Below are positions 6,472 through 13,833 of a stretch of 14,032 bases of DNA, one piece after another. The notes below the pieces were generated by a model. It searched no databases. It had not been told where the DNA came from and saw nothing but the letters and a program-made list of their open reading frames with translations. The position numbers were made by a program, and so were the translations under genes. How positions within the stretch are numbered: the stretch's first letter is position 1; the number at the start of each line of letters is the position of its first letter. The DNA is taken from NCBI GenBank assembly GCA_947176785.1, contig CAMWSA010000044.1, positions 1-14,032 of the forward strand, given 5' to 3'. The DNA is from an uncultured Lachnospiraceae bacterium. GTDB taxonomy: Bacteria; Bacillota; Clostridia; Lachnospirales; Lachnospiraceae.

Positions 6472-7500
6472 TTAAGGAATAATCTTCCTGAGCTTCATCC
6501 CCAGACGGTGCAGCCGCCGCACCGTCCCGGGGGCCAGGGTCAGCGCCAGCAGATACAGCTTGTTTTTTCCTGTCAGATAGGGGGAACTCACCGTATCCCC
6601 CACATGTCCCCGCAGGAAACGCACAATGGCCCTGTATTGCCCATTGTCCCGCCGCATCTGCGAGATGGGAATATGCAGCAGATAATCCAGCCGCTGAAAG
6701 AGCCCGAACCGCACCGCCACCGGCTGCAGCTGCGGATATTTCTCTTCTACCAGCGAAAGCACCAGTTCCGCATTGTTCACATTGTCTGAAAATACTCTGG
6801 AAAACTCATTCTCCTTCTTCCTCCGGGTATTGCTGCCCAAACGGTAAAATACATGATAACCGCACACCGGCAGGGATACCACGCCCTCCGCCCGCTGCAG
6901 CAGCCGGATCATCAGATGGAAGTCCTCGTTCAGCTGCTTTTCCGGGAATCGGTCCTCCCCCAGGAGCCGCCGGGGCACCAGCTTTGTGCAGAAAGAGCAG
7001 TCTCCCCGGTGCATCAGCAGCTCTCTCAGAAACTCTTCGGCAGAAAATCTCAGCTCCCTTTCCGGGATCTCGCAGATACTGGGAAGCTGCCCGCCCTGCT
7101 CGTCCACCTCATCCCTGCCCGCCTGCACCAGCCAGTCCTCTCTCCCCTGCGCTGCCCGGTAAAGCCGCATATACATGTCAGGCTCCACATAATCATCGCT
7201 GTCCACAAAGCCCAGGAATTCCCCCCGGGCTTTCTCAATCCCCATATTCCGGGCCGAAGACGTGCCTCCGTTGTCCTTGTGCAATACACGGATACGGTTG
7301 TCTGCCGCCGCCAGCCGATCGCAAAGCTGCCCTGTGCCGTCCGTGGAGCCGTCGTCCACCAGCAGAAGTTCCAGATTTCGGTAAGTCTGCCGACACAGGG
7401 ACGCAACGCACCGGGGCAGATATTCCATGATATTATAAACCGGCACAATCACACTGATCAGCGGTGTCCGTGCCTCCTCTCTGTTTTCTCCCGCCTCCAT
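6472..7500 (-). CDS. Family 2 glycosyltransferase (GT-A fold)
   Basis: The product is 342 residues. AGGAGG 4-5 bases before ATG 7500 fixes the start. Residues 14-22 (LISVIVPVY) open the nucleotide-sugar binding fold, followed by VDDGSTDGT (48-56), KDNGGTSSARNMGIEKARGE (75-94) and the metal-binding DSDD (100-103) in FVDSDDYVEPDMY. The C-terminal 200 residues hold the acceptor side, including LNEDFHLMIRLLQRA, equivalent to the ED catalytic-base region of these enzymes. No membrane helix is present, so it is probably a cytoplasmic, membrane-associated enzyme adding one sugar to a lipid-linked glycan. It is the last gene of the minus-strand polysaccharide operon, right before the terminator. Donor and acceptor cannot be told from sequence. 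Confidence 0.92.
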   Translation of the reverse strand: MEAGENREEARTPLISVIVPVYNIMEYLPRCVASLCRQTYRNLELLLVDDGSTDGTGQLCDRLAAADNRIRVLHKDNGGTSSARNMGIEKARGEFLGFVDSDDYVEPDMYMRLYRAAQGREDWLVQAGRDEVDEQGGQLPSICEIPERELRFSAEEFLRELLMHRGDCSFCTKLVPRRLLGEDRFPEKQLNEDFHLMIRLLQRAEGVVSLPVCGYHVFYRLGSNTRRKKENEFSRVFSDNVNNAELVLSLVEEKYPQLQPVAVRFGLFQRLDYLLHIPISQMRRDNGQYRAIVRFLRGHVGDTVSSPYLTGKNKLYLLALTLAPGTVRRLHRLGMKLRKIIP

Positions 7501-7647
7501 ATGTCCTCCTATTTCTTAATAACAGCCTCTCGGAATCTCCAGCCCCAGATGCCAGTTTTATGGATCTCCTCAATTGAATAAAGGCTTTACACTTTGGGTA
7601 TACGCTGGGATATATGATCTTGGCCGGAAAGCACTCCGTATATCTCA

Positions 7648-8865
7648 CTACAGGCAAATCAAGTCCCTGCTCAGTGGCCCCTCCTCATATTCCGGCAGCT
7701 CCTGCCCGGCGATTTCCGCCGCAATGCAGGCATAGAGCCGCTGCGCCGCCACCCGGGGATTCCACAGCGTCCGCACCGTCCCATAGGCGGCGCTGCCCAG
7801 ACGTTTGCGCTGCGCCGCATCCTCCGCCAGCTTCCGCGCAAGTTCCACTGCCTGTGAGGGCTTTTTATGGTCATACAGGCAGCCGTTCTCCCCATGCCGG
7901 ACCAGATAAGGAGCCGCCCCCATGCCTTTCCCGGCAATCAGGGCACACCCGCTGTTCATGGCCTCGTTGACCACGGCTCCCCATCCCTCCTGCCGATCGC
8001 TGGTAGCCAGGAAAATATGGGCCTTCTCCATATAAGCACGGGTTTCTTCGGGACTGCAGTACCCCAAAAAAGAGACCTGCCGCTCCAGCCCCAACGCTTT
8101 CACCTGTTTCTGCATCTCCGGACGCAGCACCCCGTCTCCTATCATGTCCAGTTCGAAATCCGTCCCCTGCTCCCGCAGCCCTGCCGCCACCTGCAGCGCT
8201 GTCTCCGGATGTTTCCAGTCGATCATCCGGGCCGCCCACAAAAGCCGCAGCCGCCCCCGGGAAGCCTGATCCTTCCCGGCCATCAGCTTCTCCACATCCT
8301 GCTGCCTGAAGGCGGGAAAATAGCCATACCTGAATCTCTTCCCGCCGTAGGCCCCCACCAGCCGGAAATCCCCGGCCACATAGGCCCCGGCGCAGAGCAG
8401 GTACACCCGTTTTTTCCGATACCGGGTGTGGTCATGATATTTTTTTCTAAGCCCCCTGGGACTGACACATTTATACCGCCCGGTCTTATAGAGAGGCTCG
8501 CTGTAGCGCCACACGGGGGCTCCCGCCTCCAGTCTGGCCTCAATATACCGCTCATCCTCGCAGCCCCCGAAGATCACCGCGTCCGCTTCCTCAATCATCC
8601 GCTGGCAGCCTTTTTCATCCTCCCAGTAATTATGGACAAAATCTGCCGCCGGCAGGCTCTCCTCCATATCCTTTCCCGCCCGGATACCGCCGGAGTTTCC
8701 GGCTTCCAGGCTTTTCCCCCAGCCCATGTCCAGCCGCTCCTGCTCCATGGGCTGCGTCTGCACAAAGGCATAGCTTCCCCCCTGCTCCCGGCACAGCCGG
8801 TTCAGTTCCATGCTCACAGGCATCTGGTGATGATTGATATAATTGGATACGAAGACAAGCCTCAT
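7648..8865 (-). CDS. GT4-like glycosyltransferase (GT-B fold)
   Basis: The product is 405 residues. AAAGGAG lies 5 bases before ATG 8865. The N-terminal half starts MRLVFVSNYINHHQMPVS, typical of GT-B glycosyltransferases that bind the acceptor there. The C-terminal half has RLLWAARMIDWKHPETAL (207-224), a donor-domain opening, then FLGYCSPEETRAYMEKAHIF and the E-x7-E nucleotide-sugar motif EGWGAVVNE (293-301), followed by GKGMGAAPYLVRHGENGCLY. No membrane helix is present. The gap to the next gene (7501-7647) has no convincing promoter, so it is probably read through. It works with the other two glycosyltransferases on a surface or exported polysaccharide; specificity is unknown. Confidence 0.92.
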   Translation of the reverse strand: MRLVFVSNYINHHQMPVSMELNRLCREQGGSYAFVQTQPMEQERLDMGWGKSLEAGNSGGIRAGKDMEESLPAADFVHNYWEDEKGCQRMIEEADAVIFGGCEDERYIEARLEAGAPVWRYSEPLYKTGRYKCVSPRGLRKKYHDHTRYRKKRVYLLCAGAYVAGDFRLVGAYGGKRFRYGYFPAFRQQDVEKLMAGKDQASRGRLRLLWAARMIDWKHPETALQVAAGLREQGTDFELDMIGDGVLRPEMQKQVKALGLERQVSFLGYCSPEETRAYMEKAHIFLATSDRQEGWGAVVNEAMNSGCALIAGKGMGAAPYLVRHGENGCLYDHKKPSQAVELARKLAEDAAQRKRLGSAAYGTVRTLWNPRVAAQRLYACIAAEIAGQELPEYEEGPLSRDLICL

Positions 8866-8886
8866 GCAGTCTCCTTTCTGGCATAC

Positions 8887-9076
8887 TCATGAATATAGGT
8901 AATTGCGAAACTCTTTGAAGCAAGTGACGGAACTGGTCAATATATACAAAAACGGGCGTGGAGGTAAATTTGTTCCACAAATTTGCTTCATGCAGTGGCA
9001 AGTCGCCCTTATTTTGTTTATATTGCCCATCCACTGTTCCCGGAAAGGGAGTTTCGCAATCGCCTAATACGCATGA
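8887..9076. repeat. 190-bp imperfect long inverted repeat (MITE-like)
   Basis: This region fills most of the 316-base gap between two glycosyltransferase genes. Outer arms are TCATG...TAGGTAATTGCGAAACTC (8887-8913) and the complement of TCATG...TAGGCGATTGCGAAACTC (9049-9076). The 12-base ATTGCGAAACTC core is perfect. Inner arms CAATATATACAAAAACGGGCG (8938-8958) and CGCCCTTATTTTGTTTATATTG (9004-9025) also pair with few mismatches. The centre holds AAATTTGT/ACAAATTT (8966-8984). It has no transposase and no clear target duplication. Minus-strand open frames through it look spurious. It resembles a non-autonomous miniature element; no other copy is seen in the window. Confidence 0.6.
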
Positions 9077-9181
9077 ACGATTAGGTTTTCCTTCCTGTGC
9101 GGCACATTTTGTCCGATTAGGCAATCAGTGACGCACCCGAATTGGAAGATCCTAAGAGGATTCCCGGGAACCGGCGGTATA

Positions 9182-10507
9182 TCAGGTCAGTTCCCGGTAT
9201 ATTTCCAGAAGCTGATGCAGATTCTTCTCTGCATCGTGGGTCTGCCGGGCATGTTCCCTGGCTTTCCGGGTCCGCTCCGTCACCTGCTCCTGCCGGGAAA
9301 AGACCTCCGTCACCTGCCTCTGCAGTTCCTGGCTGATTCTCTGCATCTCCCCGTCCTCTTCCCCGGAAAATCCCGGAAAGAGCCAGCCCTCCTCCGGGCT
9401 GATCATGCTGCCCACTCCCCCCACCAGGGCCGCCACCACGGGAACGCCCAGAAGCATGGCCTCCCCCAGGGAATTGGGAGAATTTTCGATGGAGGACACG
9501 CAGACATACGCATTACAGTACAGGTATTGCTCCTTCATCTGATCCGCATCCTGGCTTCCCAGGAACGTCACATATTCTTCCAGTTCATACTCTCTGATCT
9601 GCGCCTCCAGCAGGCGGCCATAACCGGAGATCTTCAGCGGGGCCAGAGGGCCTGTTCGCAGCAGACAGTTCCCTGCCACATAGAGGTGGACATCCGGGTA
9701 CTGACTCCTGATGGCAGCCAGGGCATCCAGCATATAGTGCAGGCCCTTGATCGGGTAATCCCCCTGACTCATAAAGATGCTGTGTCTGCAGCAGTTCTCA
9801 TACTGCCACTGCCCCTCATAAAAACAGGGGCGCAGAGTTTCCTGCAAAAGATGATACCTGACCCCGGGATTCCATTTGACCGTCCAGTACCGGTCCCAGT
9901 CCGTCCTCCCAGCCACATGCCCCGTCAGTCTCACCGCCTCCTGCTCCCACTTTCCCCGGCGGCGGAATTTTTGCTGCTGTCTCCGCATATTGTCTCTCTT
10001 CACCCAGTCCCGGAAAGTAGTCCTGTTCCGCAGCTTACCCGGGATATTGGCCATGTATGCTTCGGCATACACCGCACACAGCCCCTGGATGCCCACAAGG
10101 CTGCTGCCGGGCTTTCCATAGGCCCGCACCGCCGCCAGTGTATGGGGATACTCCGTCCCAAAGCAGTGAAGGATATCCGGCTGAAAGTCCAGCAAAATTG
10201 CCTTCATATCCCTCTCCAGGCCGGGATCATACACTTCCGGTTTCTCCGTATTCTCCCGAAACCCGTAAAACCGCACCCGGCCCGTGTCCCCCTTCAGCAG
10301 TTCCTCCCCGGGCGCAATGGGGAATGCCACTCCCAGTTCCACCCGAGCCGCCCCCTGGGAACCCTTGAACACCCGGGCTGATGGATGCCCTGCCGCCAGC
10401 AGGGCATCCATCAGCCCGGTAAGCCACCCCTCCTTGTTGCTGCACTCCCGCTGCAATGCCCGGGCGATCACCGGCAGCATTATATTACATACCCATAGAA
10501 CTCTCAT
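9182..10507 (-). CDS. GT4-like glycosyltransferase with an inserted inverted duplication
   Basis: The product is 441 residues. ATG 10507 is preceded by AGGGAG at a usable distance. The N-terminal domain begins MRVLWVCNIMLP and has EGWLTGLMDALL (26-37), then DILHCFGTEYPHTLA (111-125), the acceptor pocket region. The segment TGHVAGRTDWDR (195-206) precedes the donor domain. This has MSQGDYPIKGLHYMLDAL (246-263), HLYVAGN, FLGSQDADQMKEQYL and the E-x7-E motif ENSPNSLGE (341-349). A perfect 21-base-arm hairpin in the DNA codes for residues about 30-45. It appears to have added roughly 10-20 residues between GLMDALL and the conserved ELGVAFPI strand. The frame is intact, so the enzyme may still fold. 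It acts in the same polysaccharide operon. Confidence 0.9.
   Translation of the reverse strand: MRVLWVCNIMLPVIARALQRECSNKEGWLTGLMDALLAAGHPSARVFKGSQGAARVELGVAFPIAPGEELLKGDTGRVRFYGFRENTEKPEVYDPGLERDMKAILLDFQPDILHCFGTEYPHTLAAVRAYGKPGSSLVGIQGLCAVYAEAYMANIPGKLRNRTTFRDWVKRDNMRRQQQKFRRRGKWEQEAVRLTGHVAGRTDWDRYWTVKWNPGVRYHLLQETLRPCFYEGQWQYENCCRHSIFMSQGDYPIKGLHYMLDALAAIRSQYPDVHLYVAGNCLLRTGPLAPLKISGYGRLLEAQIREYELEEYVTFLGSQDADQMKEQYLYCNAYVCVSSIENSPNSLGEAMLLGVPVVAALVGGVGSMISPEEGWLFPGFSGEEDGEMQRISQELQRQVTEVFSRQEQVTERTRKAREHARQTHDAEKNLHQLLEIYRELT
10373..10419. repeat. Perfect 21-base-arm hairpin inside a glycosyltransferase gene
   Basis: CCGGGCTGATGGATGCCCTG plus one C (10373-10393) is the exact reverse complement of 10399-10419, with a 5-base loop. 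It lies fully within the 9182-10507 coding sequence and encodes GLMDALL on the first arm (minus strand) and GHPSAR on the second. An inverted duplication by template switching would explain it. Confidence 0.85.
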
Positions 10508-10658
10508 GCACTCACTCCCTATCCGCTTGGCAGCCGCTGCCCATCTCCTGCATTCAGGCTCGCCCTGAACGGCCCCGCCTCCTCAAGGCCAAAGACATAT
10601 CCTCGTAATCCGCTCCAACAGCCAGACCAAGACATCCCTTCCTATCTACAGCCTTGCC

Positions 10659-11420
10659 CTACAACCCAATATACACACTTGTATCCTGATAGATCACATA
10701 CCCATCAATCCGATCAACCAGCACAAATCCGTAGTCCTCCACATTGCCAACCACTTCTTTCCACTCCGGCACGATGACAAAATGGCTGGAATAAGTCTTT
10801 GCCAGCGGCAGGATCACATCCATATCCAATACCTCCGCCTCCATGGCATCATACAGCGGATTGTCCGCCTGCCACCGGCTCACCAGCATCTCCCGGCCAT
10901 AGGGCATACAAACCAGCGGGGTATACTGACGCACCAGGGAAAGCATCTCCTTGGGAAATACCGCCATGACCTCACGCCCCTCCACCTGGATGGCATCACA
11001 GATATCCACCACCGCCTGAGGCATATGGTAGAAATTCTCCGCCTTTTGAAAGTGGGGGCTGGCATAGACGCAGCTGCCGCTAACCATCACAAGCACGGCA
11101 GAAAACGTTGCAAACCAATATTTTTTCCTGCCCCTGATACGCCCATAAGCGCTCACCGTCCCATAGGCCACCACAACCGTCACCGGAAGCAGCCACAGAA
11201 GCCGGTAATAGATCTCGTCCCCCACCGCCTTGTATACCAGGCGCGCAAACAGAGGATTGAAATACAGTACCAGCACCAGCAGCGGTACATAGAGAAGCAG
11301 CACCCGTTTGCGCCTGTCTTTTTCGGTAAGCCACAAATATACCAGCGCCAGCAGATACCAGCCCATAATTAACCCTGTACCCATGAAGTCCTGAAACGAT
11401 TTGGTAATCATACTCCACAT
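10659..11420 (-). CDS. Multi-pass membrane protein, probable C-terminal part of a split gene
   Basis: The product is 253 residues from ATG 11420 (GGGGGCAGG upstream). An in-frame ATG at 11477 would add 19 residues but lies in the repeat array, so I do not prefer it. Helices at about 17-32, 38-54, 73-93 and 101-120 are followed by a 130-residue soluble tail with FAVFPKEML-like and HFVIVPEWKE segments. The patterns FNPLFARLV and DEIYYRLLWLLP resemble, from memory, the second half of large Clostridia membrane proteins of surface glycan loci (DUF6077-like, moderate confidence). The gene next upstream looks like the first half, ends abruptly, and is in a different frame, separated by a repeat array. 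So this is probably the downstream piece of a broken gene, or a gene re-started after the break. The 151-base gap after it (10508-10658) shows nothing clear. Confidence 0.6.
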   Translation of the reverse strand: MWSMITKSFQDFMGTGLIMGWYLLALVYLWLTEKDRRKRVLLLYVPLLVLVLYFNPLFARLVYKAVGDEIYYRLLWLLPVTVVVAYGTVSAYGRIRGRKKYWFATFSAVLVMVSGSCVYASPHFQKAENFYHMPQAVVDICDAIQVEGREVMAVFPKEMLSLVRQYTPLVCMPYGREMLVSRWQADNPLYDAMEAEVLDMDVILPLAKTYSSHFVIVPEWKEVVGNVEDYGFVLVDRIDGYVIYQDTSVYIGL

Positions 11421-11461
11421 GATATCCTGCCCCCTTGCCCAGCATTCTCCGTTCTGCCCTT

Positions 11462-11718
11462 TATCCCTTGATTCCATACATGTTTGCGCATACTCTGCTC
11501 AGAAGGACTCTACCACTTATACCATAATTCCATGCCCTTCAGCACACATTTTCTTCGGAAAAAACAAAACGCACAGCGTTTTTGCTCATTGTATCCTGAT
11601 TCCGTGCGCTTCAGCGCACACCCTATTCAGAAGAGCCATGCACATTGTACCTTGATTTCATGCGCTTCAACGCGTGTTTTACCCGGAAGAGCAAAAACAT
11701 ACAGCGTTTCGCTCATTG
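11462..11718. repeat. Degenerate tandem repeat array, alternating about 56- and 72-bp units
   Basis: There are four units starting at about 11462 (57 bp), 11519 (73), 11592 (56) and 11648 (71). Each begins TA(T/C)C and continues with (C/T)TTGATTCCATGCGCTTCAGCGCA-like sequence, then T-C-GGAAGAGC. The long units add a second hairpin (AACGCACAGCGTT or ACAGCGTTTCGCTC) and end GCTCATTG. The array is thus two copies of a 127-130-bp double unit. Internal palindromes such as GTGCGCTTCAGCGCAC are clear. It fills the space between two membrane protein ORFs. The short open frames on both strands here look non-coding. Confidence 0.75.
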
Positions 11719-12789
11719 TACCACAAAATACAACGCCGCATAAACCAGCGCGGGAATACAGCATGCTGCGGTTTTCACCACCAGTCCCGGCCTGCGGTAC
11801 ACCAGGCAACTGCACAGCCCCGTGATCCCCAGCAACGCACACATAAGCATGGTACCCAGGGTGGTACACAGACAGGCCGCCGTCACCGCAGCCCCCAACA
11901 ACACCCACAGCATCCACTGATCTCTCTGTCCCTTCTCCACCCGGTCCAGAATCAGGAAAAACAGCAGGAATACCATGGGAATCACAATGCATCCCAGTGC
12001 GGATTTGCCCTGGCGGCTGCGGGCCAGCATGAAATTCTCCGCCGTGTAGAGGGAATAATTCCCGAATATTACCAGAATCGCGGTAAAACACAAAAACAGC
12101 GGCAGCCTCTCCTTCTTTTTTTCAAAGAACTGCCTTCCTAACTGGTAAAAAATCAGATAGGTGGTGGGAATCAGTGCCAACGGAACCGCCACATGAGCCA
12201 CACTGACGGTGGGAAGTCCGGATATTCTTGCCAAAAATGCTATCCACACAGGAAAAGGCGCCAGGCCATGGCGCATGTCCAACCCTGTGGCCCCCATGGA
12301 GTAGGGCATCAGTTCATACAATGTATTACTGCTCTCCGTCAGGGTGGATATAGCCACATAGTAGGCATCATCTCCGTCCTGATAGGTCATTCCCACCGCT
12401 AATACCAGCTGGAGGAGTACCAGGGCGAGAAAAATCCCCCAATATATTCTGTGCTGCCTGTTCCTGTCGCTCTCTCCCTTGACCAGAGCCAAGCGCAGCG
12501 CTCCCTTTTTCCCGAACCGAATCAGAAGAACTGCCCCCGCCGCTGCCAGCGCCAGGGAAATACCTGTAAAGAGCCGCACCACCACCACAAATCCCTGGGA
12601 TACATGCAAAAGCACCAGCGGCACCGTCACCAGCTGAAACACTGCCCAGGTCAGGATATACCCGCTGGTCCACATAAAGGACAGGGACTGTTTGCGGCGC
12701 TCCAAAAAAAATGCCGGAACAGCGCCTGTCAGCAGCGGAATTCCCACCAGCCATATGCACAGTATGAAACAGCCTGCTATGATTGCCAT
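11713..12789 (-). CDS. Multi-pass membrane protein of the polysaccharide locus, probable N-terminal part of a split gene
   Basis: The product is 358 residues from ATG 12789, which has GGGAGCAGGAA before it and overlaps the upstream stop codon (TAG 12779-12777); an in-frame start 22 codons earlier is less likely. About nine hydrophobic helices run through the protein. The loop TYQDGDDAYYVAISTLTESS (135-154) carries an acidic DGDD motif like those of membrane-embedded GT-C glycosyltransferases, and FMLARSRQGKSALG (253-266) follows later. It resembles, from memory, the first half of DUF6077-like Clostridia proteins. It ends right after a helix (ALVYAALYFVVQ), exactly where the repeat array begins, and the expected second half continues beyond the array. 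Likely role: a lipid-linked sugar transferase or other membrane step of glycan assembly, possibly inactive because of the split. Confidence 0.65.
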   Translation of the reverse strand: MAIIAGCFILCIWLVGIPLLTGAVPAFFLERRKQSLSFMWTSGYILTWAVFQLVTVPLVLLHVSQGFVVVVRLFTGISLALAAAGAVLLIRFGKKGALRLALVKGESDRNRQHRIYWGIFLALVLLQLVLAVGMTYQDGDDAYYVAISTLTESSNTLYELMPYSMGATGLDMRHGLAPFPVWIAFLARISGLPTVSVAHVAVPLALIPTTYLIFYQLGRQFFEKKKERLPLFLCFTAILVIFGNYSLYTAENFMLARSRQGKSALGCIVIPMVFLLFFLILDRVEKGQRDQWMLWVLLGAAVTAACLCTTLGTMLMCALLGITGLCSCLVYRRPGLVVKTAACCIPALVYAALYFVVQ

Positions 12790-13808
12790 TTCCTGCTCCC
12801 TTCTTCCCCTGCCGGCGTCCACAGCACCGCCGCATACCAGAGGACCGTCACCCATAAGGTTTTCTTATAATCCATTATTCCGCTTCCGCCCAGCACAAAA
12901 GTTAAGATCATCCACTCCAGGCCCGCCATTACGGGCATCCAGCATTGCAGAAATCCCCGTATCCTGCCCCGGTCCTTTTTTTGGGTTCCACCTGCGCCCT
13001 CCCCGGATATATCTCCCTGTATTGGGGGACACATCCCCTCGGCCAGCGGGGAGTCCGGCGCTCCCCGCCGGGCTTCGCGCTGTGAAGAACACAATACACA
13101 GCCCCGGATGCCTGCCGCCAGCACCAGCATCACCCACCACCATCTGCCGCCATAGGTCACATAGTATCTGGTCAGCAAGGGAGTCCTGCTTCTCATCTGT
13201 TCATAGTTTATCCCACTGTATGAATCATAGGCCCGACCTTTTAACTGCATGGCCAGAATGGGAGGCGTGGCATGGTAGGCTGCCATATCCCAAATTATAT
13301 TCTTCACATCCGCCTTCAGGTTGTCCCGCAGACAGATCCCTGCCAGCTTCCACAGCCGGTCTGTGGTCTCTGACGCCCCATACACTTCTTCCAGTCTGGG
13401 GATCAGTACCCGCTCCACCCCGTCCGCATAGGCGGATACCTCCCGGGCTGTAACAAGGCCGATATCATCGTGCAGGGGCTGCGGAAATATTTCGTAGGTA
13501 TACTGGAAATACGGCCAGCCCGTGCGGCTTAAAGCATCTGCGGCCAACCGCCGGTCCCAGTGAGCGGGATTCCATCCACAGTTTACTGTGACATTGCAAA
13601 AAAGCAGGGCCAGGGCCGCCAGCGCGCAGACCAGCCTGCCGGTGGCCCTGCCCTTTCCCATCCGCCACAAAATGCAAAATAGCATAGGAAGCACAAACCA
13701 GGCATACATCGGAAGGACCAGCAGCAGCAGCAGCCATCCCAGCAACATGACGACAGCCAGCTTCTCCAGCTCTCTTTGTGCCGTATCCTGCCCCACGCCC
13801 ATCCTCAC
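12777..13808 (-). CDS. Membrane protein of unknown family in the polysaccharide locus
   Basis: The product is 343 residues from GTG 13808 (GGAG six bases upstream); ATG 13802 is an alternative. The frame stays open through the upstream 36-bp repeats to the window edge without another start codon. However, all six frames of that repeat are open, so this does not prove a longer protein. Hydrophobic helices lie at about 17-33, 34-50, 58-72, 226-240, 288-310 and 318-335. Between them is an outer domain of about 150 residues with CGWNPAHWDRRLAADAL and YFQYTYEIFPQPLHDD. A low-complexity loop at about 240-285 (SSQREARRGAPDSP, GDISGEGAGGTQ) looks inserted. I do not recognise the family. The 13-base overlap with the next gene indicates one operon and a role in the same pathway. 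Confidence 0.65.
   Translation of the reverse strand: MRMGVGQDTAQRELEKLAVVMLLGWLLLLLVLPMYAWFVLPMLFCILWRMGKGRATGRLVCALAALALLFCNVTVNCGWNPAHWDRRLAADALSRTGWPYFQYTYEIFPQPLHDDIGLVTAREVSAYADGVERVLIPRLEEVYGASETTDRLWKLAGICLRDNLKADVKNIIWDMAAYHATPPILAMQLKGRAYDSYSGINYEQMRSRTPLLTRYYVTYGGRWWWVMLVLAAGIRGCVLCSSQREARRGAPDSPLAEGMCPPIQGDISGEGAGGTQKKDRGRIRGFLQCWMPVMAGLEWMILTFVLGGSGIMDYKKTLWVTVLWYAAVLWTPAGEEGSRKWQS
13046..13068. repeat. GC-rich inverted repeat inside a membrane protein gene
   Basis: GCGGGGAG (13046-13053) and CTCCCCGC (13061-13068) are perfect 8-base arms with a 7-base loop. The site lies in the stretch coding for the low-complexity loop (RRGAPDSPLAEG) of the 12777-13808 protein. Confidence 0.5.
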
Positions 13809-13833
13809 ATCCCGCTCCGCAGAAGCTTTCCCG

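Noticed and set aside
7867..8892. 341-codon plus-strand ORF
   Set aside because: It lies opposite the first GT4-like gene and has no recognisable domain or ribosome binding site.
8630..9124. Minus-strand ORF across the inverted repeat into the GT4-like gene
   Set aside because: It reads through the MITE-like element and then the wrong frame of the glycosyltransferase. The real gene start at 8865 has a strong ribosome binding site.
9128..10381. 417-codon plus-strand ORF
   Set aside because: It lies opposite a clear GT4-like gene. Its composition (many Pro, His, Leu, Gln) is typical of the reverse of GC-rich coding sequence.
10555..10571. TTCAGG/CCTGAA hairpin in the gap between 10508 and 10658
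   Set aside because: The stem is only six bases with no T-run, and is expected by chance in GC-rich sequence.
11401..11825. Short plus-strand ORFs with a repeated IPCASAH-like pattern, and minus-strand frames starting MSETLYVF
   Set aside because: The repeated peptides only reflect the DNA repeat array. None has a good ribosome binding site, and all are cut by stops or run into shadow frames.
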